Shown: in pieces, positions 17,537 to 26,438 of the stretch
How positions within the stretch are numbered: the first letter of the stretch is position 1
Layout: each line of letters begins with the position of its first letter
DNA from: Roseateles oligotrophus
Lineage (GTDB): Bacteria > Pseudomonadota > Gammaproteobacteria > Burkholderiales > Burkholderiaceae_C
Reading direction: 5' to 3'
NCBI RefSeq assembly: GCF_014204525.1
Contig: NZ_JACHLP010000003.1
Coordinates: 186,001 to 250,000 of the forward strand
Length of the DNA: 64,000 nt
The notes under the pieces: model-generated
Databases searched by the model: none
What the model was told of the DNA's origin: nothing
What the model saw: the letters and a program-made list of their open reading frames with translations, nothing else
Program-made: the position numbers and the translations under genes

Positions 17537-18544
17537 CTATCGCCCGAACCAATGGCTGAACTCCTCCAGAACGTCGCTGCATTCGGGCTGGAGGGCGTGG
17601 TCGAAAAGTACGGGGATGTGAAGATCGACCCGGACGATGCGTTGCCAGACCGCATGGTCGAGCAGGGTCTTGCACGCCAGGATGTGCTTCTCGCCGGAAC
17701 CGTACTTGAGGGCGATGCTGAGTGGTGTGTGGCCGGTGTTCACCGCTTCCTTGTAGCGGTGCACCAACTCTGCAACCATGGAATCCGGCAGGTTGACATG
17801 CAGCGCCGCGGTTCTGCACAGACGCACAAGGTTCCAGCCCAGTTTGTCGCCGATGTCATCACCTTGGGCTCGGACGATCGGAACCTCGAGCTCATCCATG
17901 TACCGCATGTAGACCAAGTCTCGGGCTTGTGCCTTCTCGATCTCCCGCGCGCTGCGTTGACTGCGTGCTGATCCACCAGGAGTCCCGTGCTGTCCCCCGC
18001 GTGCCTTGATGTCCCAACTGATCGTGTAGACGTCGGGATCAACTCTCAGATAGATGAGCCCGTCCCCGATCCAAGCCCCCGCGCGCGCGGCACGGACGGT
18101 CTGCACATTCCCATCTTGATCTGCAGGCCCCGTGGAATCGACCCACCACTTCGGATGCCATTTCTGAAGGCCCAAGGCCTCGGCAATGGCAAAGGTTCCA
18201 GTCGTTGATGGCCAGTCCAGGCCCTTCCAAACAGGGTGGTAGGCCAGCGGATGCTGCTTCGCGACCGGATACATGATGTGTTGATCGTGGACTTCGATGA
18301 CTTCGGGGTTGTAGAGGGCCAGCGCAAAGCTCCACAGCTCCTGATCGGACATCGCTTGAAGCTTGCGCATGAGCCGTGGATTTGCGAGTTGGTTCTGATT
18401 TCCGTAGTTTCGGGATCCCTCGCCCATCTGAAGTGCGGGCTGGTACTCCGATCCCCAGCGAACGGTTCCTTGACGTTGTTTCAGTCGTTCAAATCGGCTT
18501 GGATCATTGAACGTCTTTAAGGTACTTCGCACGCGCAATTTCAT
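17537..18544 (-). CDS. tnsA: TnsA-like endonuclease
   Basis: About 335 residues from ATG 18544; starts at 18565, 18592 or a TTG at 18622 are alternatives. The TnsA restriction-endonuclease fold is suggested by Glu in NPEVIEVHDQ, Asp in IGDGLIYL and Lys in SWDIKARGG, matching the E-D-K pattern of TnsA. TnsA makes the 5' strand cuts, giving cut-and-paste movement. It is the first gene of tnsABC and is divergent from tniQ across an AT-rich 340-bp region. Confidence 0.88.
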   Translation of the reverse strand: MKLRVRSTLKTFNDPSRFERLKQRQGTVRWGSEYQPALQMGEGSRNYGNQNQLANPRLMRKLQAMSDQELWSFALALYNPEVIEVHDQHIMYPVAKQHPLAYHPVWKGLDWPSTTGTFAIAEALGLQKWHPKWWVDSTGPADQDGNVQTVRAARAGAWIGDGLIYLRVDPDVYTISWDIKARGGQHGTPGGSARSQRSAREIEKAQARDLVYMRYMDELEVPIVRAQGDDIGDKLGWNLVRLCRTAALHVNLPDSMVAELVHRYKEAVNTGHTPLSIALKYGSGEKHILACKTLLDHAVWQRIVRVDLHIPVLFDHALQPECSDVLEEFSHWFGR

Positions 18545-18882
18545 TCTCCGAGCATGCCCAGCCATGGGATGTTCGCCAAGAACGGATCCCATTCCAACAT
18601 TGAGGCAATGCGTCAGATACAAATGCGCACTCTATGCCCATGTTCAATACCAAATTTCATATTTTTTTGAGTTCTAAGCTATTGATTGAAAAGGTATTTT
18701 TTGCCAATCAATCATTCACTTTTTATGAAATTTCACGTTTAAAGATGTATTTATAGAGCCACCCAAACAAACCCACACGTCTAAACGTGTAAACCCAATT
18801 CATGGCCGGATAGACATGAATATAAAACCCCGTATAGTTGCGCAGCAGCATATTAAGAAGCCGCTCTCTGAAACCAACTCCC
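18545..18882. promoter_or_regulatory. AT-rich divergent promoter region between tnsA and tniQ
   Basis: This stretch is much richer in A+T than its surroundings. It contains a perfect 6-bp inverted repeat with 4-bp spacer, ACACGT-CTAA-ACGTGT (18775-18790), and a 7-bp one, TTGATTG/CAATCAA (18683-18689 and 18705-18711). These are plausible operators for control of both transposition operons. No protein gene fits here. Confidence 0.5.
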
Positions 18883-20274
18883 ATGGCATCGCGTACGTCC
18901 CCGCCCAGGTTTCCCGACCCCAAGCCGGGCGAGACCATTTACGGTGTCTGTTCGCGATATCACGCCCAGAACGGCTTCCACAGTCATGACGCGAGCTCCC
19001 TGGCGCTGTTGGGCACACGCATGGGTCGATCAAAGTTTGAGCTTCCATATGGTCTGGGGCAGTTGGAGATCGCCTCTAACGGGCGCATCAAGGCGTCAAT
19101 GGAATGTCTGAGGGAGCGGACCGTCTTGTGCACTGCGATCCCATTCATGCACTCATCGGAACGCGCCAACCTCTTGCGGATGGTCCGGAGCAGCGACCAC
19201 GACGCCGTCAGCATGGCAAAGCTGCAGTTGTCCAGAGAAGGGTGGTCCATCACACACGAGTTGCGGCTATGCCCCGAATGCCTGAAGGAGGACCGCGACC
19301 GCTTTGGTTTCGCGATCTGGCACACGACACATCAGGCGCTCGGGGTATGGGTGTGCGCGCGCCATTGCTCGCCTCTTTGCGGCGTTCCTCCGCGCCAGCG
19401 ACCTCGCGGTTGGCTCACGGCCCAGGATGCATCACGGCTCAGCGTCACGGTGGCTGCCAGTGCGAGAGGACTGGAACTGCTCTCACACATTGCCTTCTGT
19501 TCGGCCTGGATCGCTCAGCAGCCACACCTTGAGCATGAGGCGTTGGGGTCCATGGTTCGTCGTCGGCTCACGCGGCTTGGAGTGGTCAGCTCCGAAGTCA
19601 ATACGTCTAAGGCGGAACTCACCGCTTTTGCGCAGGAGGTCTGGTGGGAGGCCTGCTCGCTGCCGTCACAGCACTTTGGGCGCTTCGCTGACACCTCCTG
19701 GGTACGAAAGACGCTCTTGTTCAAAGACTATTCGCATCCCTTGAGGTGGTGCGTCCTCGTCGGAGCTACCTCATTTCTGCAGTGTCTGACCCGCCCTGTC
19801 AGTCCACGCATCGAGGGCCACATCTCTGCTCTGGCGATCACCCGCGCATTGGCTGCTGAGTACGCGCAAGCGATTCGGGAATTGCCAGAACGGAGCCTCT
19901 TCTCAGAACTCAAGACGGCTCATCGTGCCGCCGCTCCAGCGGAGCTGTATGAAGCGATGTCATCGGGCGGCTCCCTCTCCGATGCCGCGGTCGGCACGGG
20001 CATGTCATCGCAAGAGGTAGCCCGCTGGCTCAAAAGAGACAGCCTACTGCGTGATCACTGGAAATCCAGCGTAGCCGTGTCCAAAGTAGATGTGGCGAGC
20101 CGCGAAATTGTTGAGTTCTTGGATGCACATCCAGGAGCCACTCGACAGGATGTTCTGGCGTCCTGCCTACCGGCCGTCCGTCGCTTGGAATGGTACGACC
20201 GCAGCCGCCTCGAGGCGCTGCTCCCCCCTGTGGTCGCGAAGTACGACCGTCAACGCCGGCTGCAGTTCACATAA
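18883..20274 (+). CDS. tniQ: TniQ/TnsD-family target selector, first copy
   Basis: A 463-residue protein from ATG 18883. The N-terminal TniQ domain starts ETIYGVCSRYHAQNGF and carries a zinc finger CPECLKEDRDRFGFAIWHTT followed by CARHCSPL. The remaining ~270 residues are helical with HTH-like segments (GMSSQEVARWLKRDSLLRDH; HPGATRQDVLASCLPAVRRL), as in TnsD proteins that bind a fixed chromosomal site. It probably chooses the integration target and recruits TnsC. It is divergent from tnsABC and 10 bp ahead of a second tniQ. Confidence 0.88.
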   Translation: MASRTSPPRFPDPKPGETIYGVCSRYHAQNGFHSHDASSLALLGTRMGRSKFELPYGLGQLEIASNGRIKASMECLRERTVLCTAIPFMHSSERANLLRMVRSSDHDAVSMAKLQLSREGWSITHELRLCPECLKEDRDRFGFAIWHTTHQALGVWVCARHCSPLCGVPPRQRPRGWLTAQDASRLSVTVAASARGLELLSHIAFCSAWIAQQPHLEHEALGSMVRRRLTRLGVVSSEVNTSKAELTAFAQEVWWEACSLPSQHFGRFADTSWVRKTLLFKDYSHPLRWCVLVGATSFLQCLTRPVSPRIEGHISALAITRALAAEYAQAIRELPERSLFSELKTAHRAAAPAELYEAMSSGGSLSDAAVGTGMSSQEVARWLKRDSLLRDHWKSSVAVSKVDVASREIVEFLDAHPGATRQDVLASCLPAVRRLEWYDRSRLEALLPPVVAKYDRQRRLQFT

Positions 20275-20284
20275 AGACGATGCA

Positions 20285-21229
20285 ATGAAGGAATGGCCTA
20301 TCCAGGAAGATGAGTTCCTCAAAGGGTACCGAGGACGCATCGCGCTTTACAACGACTGCTCAACGGTTGCAGACATCCATCGCAAGTTGATGAAAAGGCT
20401 CGGCCTCAAAGGAGAGCCTAAACATCATTGCTTCCTGGAGAACGTCGCCTCTGCCTTGGAGACGTCGCCTAGAAATGTTCTCGACCGACACACTCTATGG
20501 CCGCTTCTTGCACCATTTATCGAGAACCTGTCTGACTCGACGAATCAGATGAAGATCTTCGCGTCATCCACAATTGGCGCAGGTTTGAGACTCTGTCCCG
20601 AGTGCGTTGAGGCAGACTTGCAGCGCCTGTTCTTTTCCTACTGGAGGCGATCCCACCAGACGCCGGGGCAGTTGTCTTGCGCCGAGCATGGCTGTCATCT
20701 ACTCCGATACGAAGAGAGCACCCTATGCCTTGAACAGCCGGCAAACGTCCTCACGCAAAGCCACCCAGTTCCGACGGAACTTGCAATTGCTTCGACAGAA
20801 AACTGGCGGATAAGACTTGCGCTGGGCATCGCCGCACGAATCATGGAAAAGCAAATAGCACTTGATCGCCGTCAGTGCTCTCGTGCCATCAGCACCCAAG
20901 CGGAACGGATTGGCCTGAATCCAAGTGCCCCTCGGGGGGCCTACGCGCTGTCGAGGTTGGCCGAGGACTGCTTCTCGCTGGATTGGATATCCGAGGCAAT
21001 GCCGATGTCCAGGCTCAAAAGCGGTTCTATTTTCAATTTCGTAACAGGGGCCTTCTACGATCAAGGCCCGCGGACGTCGGCCATGTCGATTGCGATTTGT
21101 GCAGCCATGGTGTTTGACGATGTTCCGACTGCGATGCGAGCGCTGGGAACAAGGACGCCTACGAAGTCGATTCAGGATGGTTCTCTGGATTTCGACAGTG
21201 GCCCAGGTTCTGCAGGGCCGCCAGCGTAG
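20285..21229 (+). CDS. TniQ-family protein, second copy
   Basis: A 314-residue protein from ATG 20285, 10 bp after the first tniQ stop. It has the same zinc finger pattern (CPECVEADLQRLFFSYWRRS, then CAEHGCHLL) but lacks most of the long DNA-binding C-terminus of the first copy. Tn7-like elements with two TniQ-family proteins often use one for a fixed attachment site and the other for mobile targets; a heteromeric pair is also possible. Its 3' end overlaps a small opposite-strand gene by 58 bp. Confidence 0.82.
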   Translation: MKEWPIQEDEFLKGYRGRIALYNDCSTVADIHRKLMKRLGLKGEPKHHCFLENVASALETSPRNVLDRHTLWPLLAPFIENLSDSTNQMKIFASSTIGAGLRLCPECVEADLQRLFFSYWRRSHQTPGQLSCAEHGCHLLRYEESTLCLEQPANVLTQSHPVPTELAIASTENWRIRLALGIAARIMEKQIALDRRQCSRAISTQAERIGLNPSAPRGAYALSRLAEDCFSLDWISEAMPMSRLKSGSIFNFVTGAFYDQGPRTSAMSIAICAAMVFDDVPTAMRALGTRTPTKSIQDGSLDFDSGPGSAGPPA

Positions 21230-21384
21230 ATCAACTCCTCTACGGAGAATGTCTTGAACCGAGGAAAAGGCCAGTCAGGTGGCGCCACATTCAGCGTGAC
21301 CCGAGCGCCTTCGCGCACCACCTCAACGTAAGGAAGCTCGGGCTTCCAACCGCGGACGAGATAGATGCGCTGGATCCTGCTCAT
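21172..21384 (-). CDS. Small hypothetical protein convergent with tniQ2
   Basis: A 70-residue frame with a reasonable protein composition (MSRIQRIYLVRGWKPELPYV, then EVVREGARVTLNVAPPDWPF). It resembles compact beta-rich proteins but no family is recognised. It overlaps the end of the second tniQ by 58 bp on the other strand. The overlap weakens the call. Confidence 0.5.
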   Translation of the reverse strand: MSRIQRIYLVRGWKPELPYVEVVREGARVTLNVAPPDWPFPRFKTFSVEELIYAGGPAEPGPLSKSREPS

Positions 21385-21549
21385 GCCATGAGTTTCGTTC
21401 GTCGGCGCGCGATGTCAATGCAGAGGATGGAGAGCCGCCGCCACCGCGGTAGCAAGCAGACGAAAACTCTCACAACTGTGCCTCTCGGTCCGCAGCAATG
21501 TCCTGCCCAGGTGCCACGCCTGGTCGCCGACTTTCAAACCGCGGGCTCC

Positions 21550-22050
21550 CTATTTCTCAGCGATGCGCCGGAACTCCCATGGCGGCGTTGGTCGGGCATC
21601 GATCCATAAGCCCGTGCTCGCCAATCTCGCCGCGTTCTCGGCTTCGGCGTAGGCTGAGCGGTCAGCCGGAGTCTGCTCGCGCTCGTAGGCTTTGTAGTGC
21701 CAAGCCAGTCCCAGCTCGATCTGCCGCAGACCGCAATCGATGCTGTCGACCGTGAGCTTGCCGATGGCTCGGCCGTACCGGTCGAGCTTCTTCCAGTCGA
21801 CGCTGGCCACTTGGCCGAACGCGCAGTCGGACATTACCTTCTTGGCGGCTTGGCCGAACGCCTGGCCTTTCTCGGGAGCATCGATACCGGCAATACGGAC
21901 TTTCACCTGGCGAGGCCCTTCGGTCAACACGGTCACCGTGTCGCCATCGGCCACGCCGATCACCTTACCGGTGACAGTTTCGGCGTGCGCTGTGAACGCA
22001 ACAATCAGCGCAGCAATTGCGGCATGGACAGTGGTTCGAGAGATGTTCAT
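21550..22050 (-). CDS. Secreted thermonuclease (SNase-like)
   Basis: A 166-residue protein with a signal peptide (MNISRTTVHAAIAALIVAFT, cleavage after AHA) and the staphylococcal nuclease fold: VADGDTVTV, VKVRIAGIDAPEKGQAFG (catalytic Arg and Glu) and DRYGRAIGKL (second Arg). Such enzymes cut single- and double-stranded nucleic acid with Ca2+ and act in the periplasm or outside. Related SNases are common on plasmids and islands. It is a single gene, about 260 bp from the H-NS gene. Confidence 0.92.
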   Translation of the reverse strand: MNISRTTVHAAIAALIVAFTAHAETVTGKVIGVADGDTVTVLTEGPRQVKVRIAGIDAPEKGQAFGQAAKKVMSDCAFGQVASVDWKKLDRYGRAIGKLTVDSIDCGLRQIELGLAWHYKAYEREQTPADRSAYAEAENAARLASTGLWIDARPTPPWEFRRIAEK

Positions 22051-22311
22051 CTGGGCCGGCTCCTAAGAGGCGCCGCTGTCGCACCTTGCCGGCAACTTCA
22101 CCAGAACTGATAAGGACGCAGACATCAGTTGCAAGTGCAGGTGCACATGGCGCTACAAAACCTTATCGCGAATGACCTCGTGACCGCAGAGCACTGCATT
22201 GATGAGCACTGCTGCGAGTCGAGGCGTCAGGGTGTTCGCCACCAGACTTTGAGAAGAAGAGTTCAGTCCACTTCGTTTCGATCGGTGGGCTGAATTTCTT
22301 GACGAGACGAT

Positions 22312-22884
22312 TTACGTTGCCAGCGTGGCGTTGGCTGCGGCAGTCTTCGTCGCAGCAGTGCCCGACTTAGCCGAGCGCTTCTTTGGCGTGTTGACTTTGC
22401 TCCCAGACGTAGCTTTAGTCGCGACACTTTTTGCGGTTTTCTTTGCCGCTGGCTTCGGTGCGGCTTTGCTGGTCGTTTTCACGAGCGGCTTGGTGACCTT
22501 CTTTGCCGCAGTCTTCTTCTTGGCAGGCTTTGCGCTCACGGCCTTGGACACAGAGGCCACTGCCTTGTTCGCGCTGGTCACCAGGAAGTCATCAATCTGC
22601 TTGCCCGCATCCAATGCACTTTTCAGCCAACCTGGTCGCTTGCCCATACCGCTCCATGTATTGCCCAACTCATCGGCGAACTTGGCAACCTTCTTGCTGA
22701 TCGATTTCGTGGACACACGCCTGGAGGTCGTCTTGTTCGGCGCCCCACCAAACAACTGCTCAACGGTCAGGCCATGCTGAGCAATATCGCGGCGTATCCG
22801 GTCGATTACGTTGGTTTGAATGTCTGCAGCCTTCTTTTGCAGCTTCTCGATGTCGCTCATGAGGCGAGCGTAGGACTTGTTCAT
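22312..22884 (-). CDS. H-NS family nucleoid protein with histone-H1-like tail
   Basis: A 190-residue protein from ATG 22884. Residues ~1-45 form the H-NS oligomerisation helix (MSDIEKLQKKAADIQTNVID). Residues ~60-95 carry the H-NS DNA-binding motif in the betaproteobacterial form (NTWSGMGKRPGWLKSALDAG, then KQIDDFLV). Beyond this is a ~85-residue Lys/Ala/Thr/Pro tail (KPAKKKTAAKK and related repeats) of histone-H1 type, unusual in length for a ~100-residue family. Island-borne H-NS proteins often silence foreign genes on the same island; the target here is unknown. Confidence 0.9.
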   Translation of the reverse strand: MNKSYARLMSDIEKLQKKAADIQTNVIDRIRRDIAQHGLTVEQLFGGAPNKTTSRRVSTKSISKKVAKFADELGNTWSGMGKRPGWLKSALDAGKQIDDFLVTSANKAVASVSKAVSAKPAKKKTAAKKVTKPLVKTTSKAAPKPAAKKTAKSVATKATSGSKVNTPKKRSAKSGTAATKTAAANATLAT

Positions 22885-23237
22885 GCAATCTCCTGTCACT
22901 GTGCTAAAGCCGCAACCAACGGGTTACGCAGGCAGGACGATAACACCGCAGCTATTGTCTGTGAGTGGCCGGCAGTTGGCTGGACTTCGGCACTGCAGCG
23001 GCTGCGGTCAGTCATCCCCACCCGCCGAACTCACGCTGTCCGACACCAAGCAGTCGCTGGGTGCGGGCGCCGGGCGCTTGTTCGAACGGCGGCTCTACGA
23101 GGTACTGCGGTCGAAGCATCCTGGGGGCATTACCCTCACCGCGTGAGGGACCGCTTCTTCCTTGCTTGAACTGGAAGTCCCGACCCGGTGTGATCCTAGG
23201 GTTGCTTCGATTCGGCTCCGCAAAGCCGCCATTCAAT

Positions 23238-24162
23238 CAACGTTGAAGGTGTGCGGCGGACCGAGGTTGCCATCGTGCTTGGCATGCAACTCAAGAAATC
23301 GAGGAAGGTGGCCTCGACCTTGACGGAGGTCGTTGCAGGAATGCACTTCTGAACGCTCTCCGAGCGCGGGGCCAAGATCCAGACAGCGCTAAGTGGCACG
23401 AGAGCTTCAGTGCCGCAATTAGTCGCGAGTTTCCGCTGGAGTGGCTTCTGTACACATTCCCGAGAGCTCGATTCCAGCCGGCACGAATTCGTAGCTTCCA
23501 CATTGGATTGCTCTCTGATCAACCCACCGCTGTGTCGTGTGCAGCGCTCGCCATCATTGCAAGCATGGTGTTTCTGAGCGCGGAAGTTGCGGTTGCCGAG
23601 TTGCGTGCGAATTGAGCCATGTGGCGTGCATTGCTCTAAGACTACCCGGAACGTTGCGAGGCAGCAGCCACGACCCCCGCGTCTGGCAACGACGGGTATC
23701 CTGCTGCGCAGCAAGGGATCGCGCCTCGCTAACAAACTCAACTCCCTCCAGAACCATCCTCGGCCGCTGGCGCTCCTTCGAAATTGCGCGTGGGACATGC
23801 TCATTCCGCGACTTCTCGACGGGCTCACGGCTGTGACGTCGGCGGATCCTCTGGGGCTCGACTTCTATGTGGCGGAATTGCTGAGCTTGGATGGCGATGT
23901 TGCGGACATCATCAACACTACGAAACTTAGGGCACTGGCAGTGCATCGTCCATCAAGGATGAGCATGCCCTTCTTTGACAACGAGGTGGCAGAGTGGCTC
24001 GGCAACCGCGTCGGATCCAAGCAGCTGGATGGACTGCTCGACTCGCTCGATTCCGCCGCGGCGCTTGAGCGCGCCGCGCGCAGACCGTCGATTTCCTTCG
24101 AACGCATCCTGCAAGGGGACCGGGCTCATCTGATGCGGCTGATTGCTGAGCGCAAATGCTGA
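23238..24162 (+). pseudogene. Decayed or frameshifted unidentified gene
   Basis: Protein-like sequence appears in successive plus-strand frames: VRRTEVAIVLGMQLKKSRKV near 23250, SFSAAISREFPLEWLLYTFP near 23410, and from about 23725 RLANKLNSLQNHPRPLALLR and onward to MRLIAERKC at 24162. The last part is an open frame of 191 codons from 23587 and reads like a helical protein (LGLDFYVAELLSLDGDVADI). I could not identify a family. Either the C-terminal part is an intact small gene, or all three pieces are one gene broken by frameshifts; the second view is weakly preferred. Confidence 0.35.
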
Positions 24163-24274
24163 ACATGGGGCTGCCTAGCCATAAGGGCCGCGCGACCAGA
24201 TCGACGAACGATCAAGGGGACCGGCCGAGGTGCGCTGAAGATATCCGGGCGACGGATCGAACCGGTGGGCAGCC

Positions 24275-24448
24275 ATGCATGCCCGTGACGTCGCGAAGGT
24301 GATCCTTCAGGCGCTGGAGAAGGGAGCCGCTGGAAGGAATTGGCATGAGGCTGTCGAAGACCCAGTCCCTTATCGCCAGTTCGCTGAAGCCATCGCCAAC
24401 CTACTGAACCTACCCCGAGTCGGGAAGGTTGCCGATGACGAGATTTAG
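24275..24448 (+). pseudogene. Fragment of an NAD-dependent epimerase/SDR gene
   Basis: Fifty-odd codons read MHARDVAKVILQALEKGAAG, then NWHEAVEDPVPYRQFAEAIA, a segment typical of the C-terminal half of atypical SDR (NmrA/epimerase-like) proteins. No Rossmann start or catalytic residues accompany it. It is a leftover beside the IS3 element. Confidence 0.5.
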
Positions 24449-24468
24449 ATCGCTAACCCGGCCAGTAG

Positions 24469-24667
24469 CTGGTCGCGGACGCCGTGCGTGAGTGCGGCAG
24501 CCTGGACATCCTTATGAGTAACGCGGTCCGGCAGCAGAGCCCCGAGTCCATTTTTGACATCAGCACAGAGTAGTTCGACTGCACCTTCAAGACCAACATT
24601 TACCACCGCTCTGCCTGTACAAGGCGGCGATCTCTCATTTACACGAGGGAAGTTCGATCATCCACGC
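24469..24667 (+). pseudogene. Fragment of a classical SDR oxidoreductase
   Basis: The frame reads LVADAVRECGSLDILMSNAV, then RQQSPESIFDISTE and a TAG stop, then FDCTFKTNIYH. This is the middle of a glucose-dehydrogenase-like SDR with NNAG changed to SNAV. It carries a nonsense codon and a frameshift and ends at the left terminal repeat of the IS3 element, so the gene was already broken or was cut by that insertion. Confidence 0.55.
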
Positions 24668-24986
24668 TGAACCGCCCCGGTCTTAAACTGACCCCAGAAG
24701 TTGGACGGCTGGAAGCTAGCAGGCCAATGCCTGAATTCGGTACTGGACCGGGCTCAAGCCATTGAGTTTTAGCTTAATGCGTTGATGGTTGTAGTAGTGA
24801 ATGTAGCGGCGTAGGCCCCTCTTCATGTCTTCGATGTCAGCGAATTTGTTGAGGTAGAAGAACTCGGACTTGAGCGTGCCGAAGAAGCTCTCCATGGCGG
24901 CGTTGTCCAGGCAATTGCCTTTCTCGACATGCTTTGCGTCAGCCTTGGGCGCTGAGTTGCTTGCGATACGCAGGCATCTGGTAGTG

Positions 24987-26438
24987 GGCGGATTCAACCG
25001 GCCGTCGCAACACCTTCAATCAAGGAGGTGTTTATGGGACGACCAGCGGGGTGGATGCAGAAGTTGACGGGACGAGGTCCGATGCGCTCGCCGGGTGCAC
25101 CGTCGCATCGGCGCGAGACGGAACACCAGTTCTGGAGGCAGATCGCAACCGGAATCACAAGTGAGAAGGCAGCCGAGGCTGTTGGCGTTTCGCAGCCAGT
25201 GGGTACTCGCTGGTTCAGGCATCGTGGTGGAATGCCATTGTTTATGTCGAAGCCGGTCTCTGGAAGGTATCTCTCGTTCGCAGAGCGAGAGGAGATTGGG
25301 GTTCTGCGAGCTCAGGACGTCGGTGTGCGCGAGATCGCTCGCCGCATTGGACGAAGCCCCTCAACTGTTTCGCGCGAGTTGACACGCAACGCTGCAACTC
25401 GTGGCGGCGTGCTCGAGTACCGGGCGTCGGTCGCGCAGTGGAAGTCAGAGCTTGCAGCCCGCAGGCCCAAGCCGGCCAAGCTGGTGAAGAATCCACGCCT
25501 GCGCCAATATGTCCAAGACCGCCTGGAGGGCAAGATTCATGATGCTCAAGGGCGCGAGGTTGCGGGGCCTCAGCAAGCCCCTTTCATTGGTCGCAATAAA
25601 CCACATCGCGGCGACCGCAAATGGGTCAATGGCTGGTCGCCGGAGCAGATTGCCAACCGGCTGCAAGTGGACTTCCCCGAAGATCAGTCCATGCGCATTT
25701 CTCACGAAGCAATCTACCAGGCGCTCTACATCCAGGGGCGAGGCGCTCTCAAGCGCGAACTGGTGAGCTATCTGCGCTCTGGGCGCGCTTTGCGCGTTCC
25801 ACGAGCAAGGGCACAGGCCGCGGCATGGGCTCATGTTAACGAGGAAGTGATGATCTCCAACCGCCCGGCAGAAGTGGAAGATCGCGCTGTTCCTGGTCAT
25901 TGGGAAGGCGACCTAATCATCGGCTTGGGCAGGTCTGCAATCGGGACGCTAGTCGAGCGATCAAGCCGCTTCACCATGCTCGTGCACCTGCCGCGCGAGG
26001 AAGGCTATGGCCTCACACCGCGGGTCAAGAACGGCCCCGCGCTGGCGGGGTACGGCGCGATCACGATGACCAACGCGCTGAAGAGAACAGTGGCCAAGCT
26101 GCCTAGTCAGCTATGGCAATCATTGACTTGGGATCGAGGCAAAGAGCTGTCCGACCATGCTCGGTTCACCATCGAATCGGGAGTGAAGGTCTTCTTTGCC
26201 GATCCACACAGTCCATGGCAGCGCGGCACAAACGAGAACACGAACGGGCTGCTCCGCCAATACTTCCCCAAGGGCACTGACTTGTCTCGGTGGAGTGAGC
26301 AAGAGATACAGGCCGTGGCCCGGACATTGAACAATAGGCCCCGCAAAACGCTGGGTTGGAAGACACCGGCTGAAGCACTGAATGACTACCTAAAATCGGC
26401 CGCGTAATCCGGTGTTGCGACGGCCGGTTGAATCCGCC
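24987..26438. mobile_element. Complete IS30-family element with 28-bp perfect inverted repeats
   Basis: The terminal repeats at 24987-25014 and 26411-26438 are perfect inverted copies over 28 bp (GGCGGATTCAACCGGCC...GCAACACC). They are flanked by a 3-bp direct repeat GTG (24984-24986 and 26439-26441), the size expected for IS30. Deleting the element and one GTG rejoins the IS3 orfB codons HSDQGWH and YQMPAYRKQ exactly. This is therefore a recent, clean insertion and is probably still active. Confidence 0.93.
25034..26407 (+). CDS. IS30-family transposase
   Basis: About 457 residues. ATG 25034 is preceded at optimal distance by AAGGAGG. N-terminal HTH segments include SFAEREEIGVLRAQDVGVRE and IARRIGRSPSTVSRELTRNA, the hallmark of IS30 transposases. 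The DDE domain shows PGHWEGDLIIG (first Asp), LTWDRGKEL (second Asp) and PWQRGTNENTNGLLRQYFP (Glu). It is uninterrupted and fits the element described separately. Confidence 0.93.
   Translation: MGRPAGWMQKLTGRGPMRSPGAPSHRRETEHQFWRQIATGITSEKAAEAVGVSQPVGTRWFRHRGGMPLFMSKPVSGRYLSFAEREEIGVLRAQDVGVREIARRIGRSPSTVSRELTRNAATRGGVLEYRASVAQWKSELAARRPKPAKLVKNPRLRQYVQDRLEGKIHDAQGREVAGPQQAPFIGRNKPHRGDRKWVNGWSPEQIANRLQVDFPEDQSMRISHEAIYQALYIQGRGALKRELVSYLRSGRALRVPRARAQAAAWAHVNEEVMISNRPAEVEDRAVPGHWEGDLIIGLGRSAIGTLVERSSRFTMLVHLPREEGYGLTPRVKNGPALAGYGAITMTNALKRTVAKLPSQLWQSLTWDRGKELSDHARFTIESGVKVFFADPHSPWQRGTNENTNGLLRQYFPKGTDLSRWSEQEIQAVARTLNNRPRKTLGWKTPAEALNDYLKSAA

Noticed and set aside
14054..21229. CRISPR-associated transposon (CAST)
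   Set aside because: The tnsABC/tniQ set raised the idea, but no cas gene and no repeat-spacer array was found anywhere in the window.
23196..23828. Minus-strand frame of 210 codons
   Set aside because: Arg/Ser/Cys-rich with no hydrophobic pattern, and the plus strand has more protein-like pieces over the same interval.
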